The notes beneath the pieces are model-generated. The model worked only from the letters and a program-made list of their open reading frames with translations, did not search any database and was not told the DNA's origin. Position numbers and translations under genes: made by a program. A stretch of 15,841 bases of DNA from an uncultured Clostridia bacterium (GTDB lineage: Bacteria; Bacillota; Clostridia; UBA1381): assembly GCA_944391265.1 (NCBI GenBank), contig CALXSX010000095.1, positions 1-15,841 of the forward strand. Reading direction: 5' to 3'. Of this stretch, positions 1 to 8,344 are shown piece after piece. The first letter of the stretch is position 1. Every line of letters begins with the position of its first letter.

Positions 1-3000
1 GTCAGCGTATATTTTTTGAGCTTTTTCGGTTGCCATATCGCCTTGAATAATAAGGTCTTCGAGAAAATTCTCAAGGTCTTTCAGCTCATCTTTAAACTCC
101 TCCGTTGTCTTTGCCGTAAACTGTATATTCTGACGCGCCGCGTCGTTATATATCTTTTTATATTCTTTAAGCCTATTCTCTTCATAATCTTTCAAATCCG
201 GACCTGTCAGTTTTACAGATGTTTTATTACCGCTCGAATCAGTAATATTTACAGTCTTGCTCTTTTTGCCGTAAGTAAATCCCGGTGCGTCATCGGTATC
301 AAGCTTTATGCCGCCGTAATCATACCAATCCCGTGCCGACTGAAGGCTGTTTGGTCCGAACAAGGGCGCACGGATGATGTTGCCCGGTGTCCTTTCAACC
401 TCATACGTTTTATTTCCTTTAGAATCTACTCCGTAGCCTCTGGCCAACGCCTCTATCCCCTGCCACGTCTTTTTAAGCTGTGAGCCTCCGCCCAATAAAC
501 TACCGACACCGTACAAAAGCGGTTCATCCAAAGAGCTAAAAAGACCCGTCCCGTATCTTGTGGGATCGTTATCTCCAAATATTGTTTTACGAGAGGGAAA
601 GTTTATATTGAATATCTTAAATCCGTACTCAGGATATACCCTTGCAAGAGCCTGCCCGCCTAACATATTGCTTGCAATGTTTCCGGCAATATTTGCCGCA
701 ATCCTTCCCCCTCCTTCGTCCTTTCGAATTCCGTCTACTATTTCGCCCATTGGATCTATTATACCACCGTCCGAACCTGTTATCCACTCTTTTAATGCGT
801 TTATTGCAAATGCCGTTATAATATACATAAACATAGCTGGCGCTATATACTTTGCCGCTCCTGCAAAGCTTCTGTTTTTTATACCGTCCCGGCTCGGGAT
901 TTCCCCTGCTTCAATAGCTGCATTTACTGCATCATCAATGAGAATTTTAACATCCTCATCTTTTAGCTCGCCTGAATTTATTCTTTCCTCAAGCTCTGAA
1001 AGCCGCCTTTGAGTTACTCTCTGTTGCCCCTCGGCAATAGCTTTTAATATCTCGTTGTTTTTAGCTTCGGTTTCCGCAATATAATCTAAATATATATCTC
1101 CCCAGATTTTACTTGAATTTACAGGCTCGTACATAAACGGCAGCAGTATACCCATAAGGTGGCTGCGGTAAATACTTGGCATCTCGCCTATTCCTCGACC
1201 TCCGACCATTCTCCTTGTCACATCATCTGCGTATCTGATGGGCTGGACTTCCCCTTTTTTAACAGCCTTGTCATATGCCGAATACCATATAAAGGTTGTT
1301 GCGGCTTTGTCGAAAATCTCAAGCATAGCACGTGATGCTTTGTTTATGTTAGCTATAATACCATGATCAAATTGAGAATAAAAATCGGCATATCTTTCCT
1401 GCATAAACTGCGATTGTCCTATTCTTTTTTGCATCTCCTCATTTCCCATAAGGTCCAACACAGAATCTTTCAAGCCTTTTGCAAGACTTTCCGGGTCGTT
1501 TATGTATGCAATACCGTTTGGAAGGTTCATTCCTTGCGCAAACATTGTATTTATATTAAACAGCACCATTGCCTTTTTTATTCGCCTTTCACCGCGTTTT
1601 ATAAGGTCTGCCTTATTTCTTCCCATAAACCCCTTGTCAAATACCAATCTGTCTATTTCGTCCGTTTTGTTTGAAAGCTCAGTTGCATACCTATTCAAAT
1701 GAGAAAGAAACATTCCGAGGCTATCGTCATTATTTTTGTCAGCGTTGCTTTGCGGGGTTTCCAAATCCTCCCTAAACCCCCTGAACATCGAAATAGCAGG
1801 GTCAATCGCAATCGCATACGAAGCTTGCGGCAGGTAGTCCAAAAAACCACCCACTGCATCAAACTTTGTTTTTTCACCTTTTCGTTTTTGATATATGCTA
1901 TGCCAAGTCGATAACGGCTTTGTGTATTTGCTAACGTCTACCAAACGATAGTCAATGCCTTTATTTCTTACATTGTGTATAGATTTCCCTACCCGGTTTA
2001 TGATACGGTTCAAATAATCTGTTACAGTTTTTTCTTTTGCTGTTCCCATCTCAGTCTCTACCAATTCGCCGAAATGCCGAAAATAGTCTTTCCTTTTTTT
2101 AACGAGTTTTCCGCGGGAAACGTCTCCATTGGTTAATTCCTCTATACGGTCTTTTTGCCGTTTATAAAGATCTTGAAGCCGGTCATTAAGTTTCTTTTTA
2201 AGTTCTTCCATTTTTACTCCCTTTTTGGATTCCAAATCAGAGATAAGCTTGTCAAGTTCAATTTCATTAGCTTTTGAAGCTTCACTCGTTTCAATTATTT
2301 TCTGACGATTACGGCTAATACTATCTTCTATCGCCTGATATTTTTTACTTTCTTTATTTTTAACCTCGGAAAGCTCTTTCTCTTTATTTCTGATTATTTC
2401 TTCAAGCCTTGAAATCCGCTCAGCAGCCGATTTTTTGAGCCTCAGCTTTAGCTCTTCCTTATTAACCTTTTTAATATCAAGCCTGTCGATAGCAGAAAAA
2501 TCCCCAAGCTCACCAAACTCACCATTTAAAAGAGCAAGGTCAATAATATTAATCTCGTGATAGATGTTTTTAAGCTCTCGTTCAATTTCAGAAATTCGTT
2601 TTTCAGCATTCGGATAAATCTGTCTGCGGCTGTCATTTACTGCCTCAATAAGCCCGTCATACATTTGCCGGAATATTTCCTCAGCTTTTTGTACTTTCTT
2701 TTTGTCGGCATCGCTAAGTTTATTATATATTTCCTGAGCACGTATGGCATCAGGTCCATATTTTGAAATGCTGTTACCGCCCTTTATAATCTCGCCATAA
2801 TACTGCACTGCTGCCGAAAGGTCGGAATCTTTTTTGATTCCCAAGCCCTTGACAATCTCATTATTAAGCTTTTCGGTATAAAACTGCTGCAATGCAAGAT
2901 AATTCTTTTTAGCATCTTCAAGTGAGTCGAGTATTAAAGCTTTAAACACCCGATAATCATTTTCACCAAGGAATTTTCTTGCACCCCTCCAAATATTATC

Positions 3001-6000
3001 ATATATAAAAACTCTGTCTTTATAAGCTCCGCTCTCGCCCTTCGCGTGTATTCTCTGCACCAAGTTCTGATATGTTTCATTTCTCCTTAAATCCTCTCTT
3101 GTTGTCCTCTTAAAGGTTACCACATCAACGCTTTTCCCGGTCTCTGTAGTTCTCCGCTCCAATTTCATATCCGGCGCAAGCAGCCTGTTTAAATACGGAC
3201 TTTCAAGTTCTGTAACCTCATAAAGCGGACTTTCTTCTGTCTCTTTCGGCTCAGCGTTTTGTATCTGCCGGATTAATTCCTCTACTCTGCTTTCTTCGCT
3301 CCTGTTTTTTAAAAACTCTATATACTCATTTTGTGCCTCGTATTTTTCCTTTTCTTCCGCTCTTACCATATCCAATAATCTTTCTGCCACCGACTGGAAT
3401 TTTTCAGTGTCAAACTCATCTGTAAATAGCTCCTGAAACATTCTGTCACGAAGATCTTTTACATCCTCTTCGGTATAGTCATCTATGATTTTCGGGTCAA
3501 GCTGGTCTCTCACTTTCACAATCTTTAATAACTGTTCGGTAGGCTTTACAATATCTGCCGGGAATATTTCGGGATATATTGCATTAAGTTCCTGATAATA
3601 TACGTCAACAGGTGTTCCGATATTGTTAATCTTAACGCGGTTAAAATTTTGCTGTCTGAATCTGTTATAGTCGCCTATATCGGATTTTGTGCTGTCGGGT
3701 ACCGATATACCGTCCTCTCTAAGCTTTGTTATAAGGTCGCGGTATTTATCATACATCTCGCTGTCGGTAATATACGCATTATTTAACATTTCCCTTGCAA
3801 GCTCATAAAGATCATTATATACCTTTTCGCCGGTCGTGCCGCGCGTTTTGTCATTGTTGATACTGTCCTGCAGGCGGTCGTATGCATTCTCAAGAGCCAC
3901 AGCTATTTTTTTTGATGTTACCGTTGTACCGGTGGATTTTTTTAATCTGTCCGCAATACTTCTAAAATCAAAGGCTCTTTGGGTTTCGTCCTCATAGATT
4001 TTTAAAATATTGTTTGTGCGGTCTCTCTCTCCTCGCGCAGCTTCAGCTTCATTACGCAAATAGTTTGCGGTTTGGTTTAGCTGTTCCATTTCCTGCTGTG
4101 TCTTTTGCCGTTCTTTGGCAATATCTTCTTCCATCTTAACTATTTCTCCGGCAAGCTTAGAATTCATTTCAAAATCCTGCCCGTATGCATCAATCAAAGC
4201 ATCTACATCATCGGATATTTTGTTTGCCTTCTTTTCAGCCTGTACATTGTCATAGAGTGCCTCACCCCAAAGCCTTGCGGCGGTGTCCCAGCCGTTCGTG
4301 CTTTGAAATTTCGCCTTTGCGTCACGTCCTGCGTCCCTTGCAAATTCTAAAAACTTCATAGCAAGCGGCATATTTTCACCAACTGCAAAATTACGTATGT
4401 ACCGCTCATTTCTTAATACTTCACCCAGTTCCGCCGTGGTCTCCTGTAATATTATCTCATCATTTACCTCAAAGGTTTCAAGTCCCAATTCTGAAAGTGC
4501 AGCATTTATCCGGTCATACCTTGCGCGCACCCTCTTTTCTATCGCGTCCCACTCGCGCGGCATATCACGTTTTACAGTGTCAATCATTTCCTGGTATTTG
4601 GGACTTTTGGATATGATGTGCGATATCTCGTGCTTTAAAATCGTTTTCCAAGGGTTTTTCCCTCCGGGTTTTATGTATATGGTTTTTGTGTCGGGGTCTA
4701 CATATCCATCTAAAACCTTGCTATCTGTAATCTCAACATTATACCCGAGTTTCTCCGCAGTGTCTAAAATTCCGCTCCTTTGATATACTCTTATAGTATT
4801 TCTTATATCTCCTGCCGCACCCATCAGAGCCGTCTGACCTGTACCCGACAGCGCGCCGACAATACCCGAAATAATTGTATCTTTTATATATAAATCTATA
4901 AATGCGTCTTTTGCTCCCGCCTTTGCCGCGTCCTTCTCATTCTCGCCGCTGTTTATACGGGCAGTGGTGTACTCTTTTGCACGCTTTGCAAACTCCGAAC
5001 GGTCGGCGCGTATTATCTGGTCGGCGATATTTGACAGAATATTGTTCGAGCTTTCCTCTAAAAAGTTTATACCTCCGGCTTTTGCCGCTTCAACCACAAA
5101 CTCCTTTACGGTGTTTTTTGGTGCTTTAAAAGCTTTCATCATTTTTTCAAACGGCAGTTTTTCGGTCGCGTATTCAATAATCCCCTGTGCCGCCGCGTAT
5201 GCCGCAGCTTCTGCCGGGTCAGAACCTTCTTTTACTGCATTGTAAGCGGCAGACCCTGCCGCGCCTCCTGCCATTATCCCAAGCCCGCCCGACAGTGCGC
5301 CGCCTAAAGAACTTGAGACGCCAAGCGCAGCCTGGTTAAGTATGCCCGAAACTCCGCCCTTTTCTTTTCCCGCCTCGTCCGTAAGCCGTCCGGAGCTTAT
5401 AGCCTCAGAGTATCTCACGCCTCGAAACATTGGGTCTGTTTCTCTAAGCTCTGCATACTCACCCGGCAAAAACCTGTTTTGTATTGCCGCTTGCGCGGTC
5501 TTAACATACGCCGGCACAGAACCCAAAGGAGTAAGCATATTTAAAAGGTTTGCCGCAACCGCGCTTTTTCGCGATATGTCCTCTACCTTTTCTATATTGG
5601 GCTGTATTTTTTCTGTATCATACCTTTTTTCAATTTCCGGCTCTATGTAGTCAAGATAATCCTCTGCCGCTTCTTCGCCTTTTGTCTTTAATATATATGC
5701 GTATATTTCCTTTTCCTCATCCGTCATATACTTTGTATGTGATGCGTCCTGGACTGCGCCCTCTTTGAGGGATGAAATAAGGCTGTTTTTCCCGCTCTCT
5801 TTAAGCCCTGCTTTTTCAAGTAAGTTTATAAGATGATAGTTAAGATTCTTTTTTGTATCATACTCCAATATCTTATCTTCCGCAGTCTTCAGGTCACTTT
5901 CACTTAGCCTGCCTGTGCGGTAGGTCTCGGCTTCCTTTATATTTTCTTTTGTACTTTCCTGTTTTTCAAGGTATGTATTTTTCTTCTTTGTTTCTTTCTC

Positions 6001-6936
6001 ACCAAAGTATTCCGACTCTTTATTTAAAAGGTCGTCAAGCGGCTTTATATATAGAGGTCTTGTATCCTTTGCCGGAAGTATACCGTATTTTTCAAGTACA
6101 TTTTCTTTTTTTTCTTCGCTGTCTTTCAGGGCTTTTTCGCGGTTTTGCCTTACCATCATATACCTTTCAAAAGGCGCTGCATTTTTCACGCTCTCTGAAA
6201 AAGGTCCGTACCCTTTTTGTGCAATACTGTTTGTTGTACTATTAAATATATTTTTGCCTATTGGAGTGTCAAACCCTGTTTTATGAAATACAGTGTAAGG
6301 TATAGGCTCTGCACCGCTTGAGTCGCTCCCGGCGTACCTGTTCCAGTAACTTTCGGTTATGTTCACACCATTCGGGCTGTAATACTCTTCGTGCAGATGC
6401 GCACCCGAACCCACCCCGGAGTTTCCGGAGCGTGCAAATACAGTCCCTGCCGGTATACTTTGTCCGCTTTTGAAGTTCCCGAAATCCTGCAAGTGCTGAT
6501 AATGCAGAATGTTTCCGGCAGAGTCCTTAAACTCTATCCAGTTCCCGCGCGCGCTGTCGGTGCCCGATTTATAAAAAGAAACATCAATCGGAAGTGATAA
6601 CTCAGTACCTTTTGGTACAGCCCGGTCAATGCCTTTGTGATTTGTTGAAGCGCCGGCTATCCCCGTATTTCTCGCCCCGGTTTTTGACGTTATACGGTAT
6701 CCGGCAAAAGGTGAATTGGTATTTATAAAATCATCGGCGTTTTTTGTGCTTTCAAAACCCGACTGCGAAACAAAGGCATTGCTTTTTACTTTTTGCGGCG
6801 ATGTATCTTTTTTTTCTGATGTTATGCCTGTTCGGTCCTCTTCTCTTTTAACCGTTTCTTCAAAACCTGTCACATCTTCCTTTTTCTTTTCCTTGGCAAG
6901 CGTTCCCAACCTGTCATTAACTTTCCAAACCTCCAT
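1..6936 (-). CDS. Giant multidomain phage protein (partial, C-terminus beyond window): M23 peptidase + HExxH zincin + polyvalent-protein-like C-terminal region
   Basis: The frame opens with ATG at 6936 behind an ideal AGGAGGT and has no stop in 2312 codons. Domains, in residues: about 85-205 is an M23/LytM-type zinc peptidase, with H100-x3-D104, YQH148 and H180-L-H182. About 535-565 and 685-710 are Gly/Ala-rich hydrophobic stretches. H769-E-I-S-H773, with Glu832/Glu836 in QETTAELGE, looks like a second zincin. Coiled coils lie near 925-975 and 1440-1600. A YFRHF motif is at 1618-1622, a segment with ADDVTRRMVGG at about 1870-1940, and a probable membrane helix at about 2030-2050. Such architectures are known from large polyvalent phage proteins that are packaged and injected. 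I infer an ejected virion protein: the M23 domain would open peptidoglycan during DNA entry and the rest would act in or across the membrane. It follows the terminase gene by 10 bases. Existence of the frame is certain; the function is inferred. Confidence 0.9.
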   Translation of the reverse strand, partial: MEVWKVNDRLGTLAKEKKKEDVTGFEETVKREEDRTGITSEKKDTSPQKVKSNAFVSQSGFESTKNADDFINTNSPFAGYRITSKTGARNTGIAGASTNHKGIDRAVPKGTELSLPIDVSFYKSGTDSARGNWIEFKDSAGNILHYQHLQDFGNFKSGQSIPAGTVFARSGNSGVGSGAHLHEEYYSPNGVNITESYWNRYAGSDSSGAEPIPYTVFHKTGFDTPIGKNIFNSTTNSIAQKGYGPFSESVKNAAPFERYMMVRQNREKALKDSEEKKENVLEKYGILPAKDTRPLYIKPLDDLLNKESEYFGEKETKKKNTYLEKQESTKENIKEAETYRTGRLSESDLKTAEDKILEYDTKKNLNYHLINLLEKAGLKESGKNSLISSLKEGAVQDASHTKYMTDEEKEIYAYILKTKGEEAAEDYLDYIEPEIEKRYDTEKIQPNIEKVEDISRKSAVAANLLNMLTPLGSVPAYVKTAQAAIQNRFLPGEYAELRETDPMFRGVRYSEAISSGRLTDEAGKEKGGVSGILNQAALGVSSSLGGALSGGLGIMAGGAAGSAAYNAVKEGSDPAEAAAYAAAQGIIEYATEKLPFEKMMKAFKAPKNTVKEFVVEAAKAGGINFLEESSNNILSNIADQIIRADRSEFAKRAKEYTTARINSGENEKDAAKAGAKDAFIDLYIKDTIISGIVGALSGTGQTALMGAAGDIRNTIRVYQRSGILDTAEKLGYNVEITDSKVLDGYVDPDTKTIYIKPGGKNPWKTILKHEISHIISKSPKYQEMIDTVKRDMPREWDAIEKRVRARYDRINAALSELGLETFEVNDEIILQETTAELGEVLRNERYIRNFAVGENMPLAMKFLEFARDAGRDAKAKFQSTNGWDTAARLWGEALYDNVQAEKKANKISDDVDALIDAYGQDFEMNSKLAGEIVKMEEDIAKERQKTQQEMEQLNQTANYLRNEAEAARGERDRTNNILKIYEDETQRAFDFRSIADRLKKSTGTTVTSKKIAVALENAYDRLQDSINNDKTRGTTGEKVYNDLYELAREMLNNAYITDSEMYDKYRDLITKLREDGISVPDSTKSDIGDYNRFRQQNFNRVKINNIGTPVDVYYQELNAIYPEIFPADIVKPTEQLLKIVKVRDQLDPKIIDDYTEEDVKDLRDRMFQELFTDEFDTEKFQSVAERLLDMVRAEEKEKYEAQNEYIEFLKNRSEESRVEELIRQIQNAEPKETEESPLYEVTELESPYLNRLLAPDMKLERRTTETGKSVDVVTFKRTTREDLRRNETYQNLVQRIHAKGESGAYKDRVFIYDNIWRGARKFLGENDYRVFKALILDSLEDAKKNYLALQQFYTEKLNNEIVKGLGIKKDSDLSAAVQYYGEIIKGGNSISKYGPDAIRAQEIYNKLSDADKKKVQKAEEIFRQMYDGLIEAVNDSRRQIYPNAEKRISEIERELKNIYHEINIIDLALLNGEFGELGDFSAIDRLDIKKVNKEELKLRLKKSAAERISRLEEIIRNKEKELSEVKNKESKKYQAIEDSISRNRQKIIETSEASKANEIELDKLISDLESKKGVKMEELKKKLNDRLQDLYKRQKDRIEELTNGDVSRGKLVKKRKDYFRHFGELVETEMGTAKEKTVTDYLNRIINRVGKSIHNVRNKGIDYRLVDVSKYTKPLSTWHSIYQKRKGEKTKFDAVGGFLDYLPQASYAIAIDPAISMFRGFREDLETPQSNADKNNDDSLGMFLSHLNRYATELSNKTDEIDRLVFDKGFMGRNKADLIKRGERRIKKAMVLFNINTMFAQGMNLPNGIAYINDPESLAKGLKDSVLDLMGNEEMQKRIGQSQFMQERYADFYSQFDHGIIANINKASRAMLEIFDKAATTFIWYSAYDKAVKKGEVQPIRYADDVTRRMVGGRGIGEMPSIYRSHLMGILLPFMYEPVNSSKIWGDIYLDYIAETEAKNNEILKAIAEGQQRVTQRRLSELEERINSGELKDEDVKILIDDAVNAAIEAGEIPSRDGIKNRSFAGAAKYIAPAMFMYIITAFAINALKEWITGSDGGIIDPMGEIVDGIRKDEGGGRIAANIAGNIASNMLGGQALARVYPEYGFKIFNINFPSRKTIFGDNDPTRYGTGLFSSLDEPLLYGVGSLLGGGSQLKKTWQGIEALARGYGVDSKGNKTYEVERTPGNIIRAPLFGPNSLQSARDWYDYGGIKLDTDDAPGFTYGKKSKTVNITDSSGNKTSVKLTGPDLKDYEENRLKEYKKIYNDAARQNIQFTAKTTEEFKDELKDLENFLEDLIIQGDMATEKAQKIYAD

Positions 6937-6941
6937 TTTTT

Positions 6942-6948
6942 ACCTCCT
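6942..6948 (-). promoter_or_regulatory. Strong Shine-Dalgarno of the giant ORF, fused to the terminase stop codon
   Basis: The minus strand reads TAGGAGGTAAAAAATG. The TAG is the terminase stop codon (6947-6949) and its AG is part of the AGGAGGT. Five bases separate the motif from the ATG at 6936-6934. Exactly the same 15 bases, AGGAGGTAAAAAATG, precede the 570-aa gene, so these two putative virion proteins share one very strong initiation site, which suggests high expression. Confidence 0.75.
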
Positions 6949-8344
6949 AAAACTCGCCCAAAGGCGTCCAGTGTTTTATAACTTCCTTTTTCGGTGCAAA
7001 CGCCGGCTGCGGCAGAAGCATTACAAAATACCTCAGCGCGTCATATATATGGTCCTCGCACTCGGTGTCCACATCTTCAACATTGATTTGTGAATATACC
7101 AAACTCGGCAAAGTCCGTATTGTCTGGCAGCAGTTTTTAAAAACATAAAGCCCGGGTCTGCCTTCGCTGTCAAACGCAAGCCGCTGATGTACCCGCATTT
7201 TTCCCGACAGCCTTTTGTTGTCGGCTTTTTCAAAGTATACCCCTTCTTTTTCAAACATCCTTACTATTGCGTTTGATTTTCCGTATGATTCATCCCAGAT
7301 AGCAGGGTCAGCGACACCGTATATATAATTTCCACCCTCAAGCTCGTTTTCTATTTCTCTTACTCTTTTAGCCTGCACGCTTGCCTCTTCCTTGACCCCG
7401 GCATTTGCCCCGCTTGACCCGTAAAGTTCGCGGTATAAATACGCCCGTCCATCCTCGTCCACCGCAAACCAAAGAACAGCGTAAGGCTTTGAATACCCAA
7501 AGTCATACGCTCTGTATCTTCGCCAGTGTTTCGGAATAACAAACGGCTCGATAACGTGTGTGTTTATACCGGATAAATAGTTTTCCGGACGGTCGCGCCA
7601 TTCGGTAAAGACCTGACCTGTAAAAGAGTTCCAGTCCCCGTATAAAAAAGCTTTTTTCTCAGCTTCCGGCAGCATTGATAAACTGTCCAGATACTCACGG
7701 TTATTGTCCAAGAGTATTTTGTTGTCAAACACGGTAGAGGGAATAAACACCCTGTCGCGCACAGTCTCAATGCTGTTGCCGTCAGGGTCGGTTATAATAT
7801 TCTTTTCAATAATGGTTTTCTCGGGCGCTCCTGCGTCAATAAACCGCGCTTTCACCCACGCATGTCCAATCCCGCCCGGGTTTGCAGTCGCTCTTATATA
7901 AACTCTTGAGCCTTTGCCGTTTGCACGGTTACGGCTCATTAAATACATATACTCCTTTTCGGTAAATTCAGTCAACTCATCAAAGCCTATAAATTCATAG
8001 CTTAAACCTTGAAAATTCTGATAGCTTGTCTTATTAGGCATTGACCTAAAATAAATCTTAGCTCCCGACGGGAATTTCCAGACGTGGTGCGTAGCGTTGT
8101 ATTTTGCGCCGGGGGATACCGATTTATAGTACCTTAAGGATTTTGATATAAGCTCTTCTAATTTCGGGTAGGTCTTGCGTATCAACACCGCGCGGTAGTG
8201 CGGCAGGTGAATTTGTCTTAAAGCTTCGATAACCAGCGCTTCACTTTTTCCGCCGCCCGCCGCTCCGCCGTATAACGCCTCATACTCGCCGCGCGCCATA
8301 AAATCCATCTGCCGCTTTTGTCCCTGCCATATTATATTGTTCAT
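6947..8344 (-). CDS. Terminase large subunit (TerL, DNA-packaging ATPase/nuclease)
   Basis: This is the motor that pumps phage DNA through the portal into the empty head and cuts the concatemer. All landmarks of the family are present in 465 residues. There is a Walker A GGAAGGGKS at 26-34, a Walker B FIGFDE at 118-123 ending in D122-E123, and a coupling motif ATANPGG at 152-158. The C-terminal RNase H-like nuclease has acidic residues D281 (RAYDFGY), D346 (GVADPA) and D435 (HIYDALRYF). Length and motif spacing are normal, so it should be active. The start overlaps the stop of the 570-aa gene by ATGA and has only a poor Shine-Dalgarno (GGCGGG), which suggests translational coupling. Unusually, it lies downstream of the portal, and no small terminase is visible beside it. 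Confidence 0.95.
   Translation of the reverse strand: MNNIIWQGQKRQMDFMARGEYEALYGGAAGGGKSEALVIEALRQIHLPHYRAVLIRKTYPKLEELISKSLRYYKSVSPGAKYNATHHVWKFPSGAKIYFRSMPNKTSYQNFQGLSYEFIGFDELTEFTEKEYMYLMSRNRANGKGSRVYIRATANPGGIGHAWVKARFIDAGAPEKTIIEKNIITDPDGNSIETVRDRVFIPSTVFDNKILLDNNREYLDSLSMLPEAEKKAFLYGDWNSFTGQVFTEWRDRPENYLSGINTHVIEPFVIPKHWRRYRAYDFGYSKPYAVLWFAVDEDGRAYLYRELYGSSGANAGVKEEASVQAKRVREIENELEGGNYIYGVADPAIWDESYGKSNAIVRMFEKEGVYFEKADNKRLSGKMRVHQRLAFDSEGRPGLYVFKNCCQTIRTLPSLVYSQINVEDVDTECEDHIYDALRYFVMLLPQPAFAPKKEVIKHWTPLGEF

Noticed and set aside
560..1012. Plus-strand ORF of 150 codons, and other plus-strand ORFs over 1-6930
   Set aside because: All lie opposite the giant minus-strand frame, have no good Shine-Dalgarno, and give low-complexity Ser/Phe/Ile-rich translations typical of antisense shadows.
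1601..1616. Inverted repeat ATAAGG-TCTG-CCTTAT, possible hairpin
   Set aside because: The stem is only six base pairs, within the giant coding sequence, and no T-run follows on the coding strand.
1695..1877. Minus-strand ORF of 60 codons within the giant gene
   Set aside because: It is out of frame inside the continuous coding sequence and resembles no protein; it is a chance open frame.
1..6936. Possibility that the giant frame is several genes joined by missed frameshifts
   Set aside because: Translating codon by codon from 6936 to 1 gave one frame without stops and protein-like composition throughout; the frame ends in register at base 1.
7644..7657. Perfect palindrome AAAAAAGCTTTTTT, possible terminator or operator
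   Set aside because: It lies inside the TerL coding sequence, has no loop or GC-rich stem, and is explained by Lys/Ala/Phe codons.
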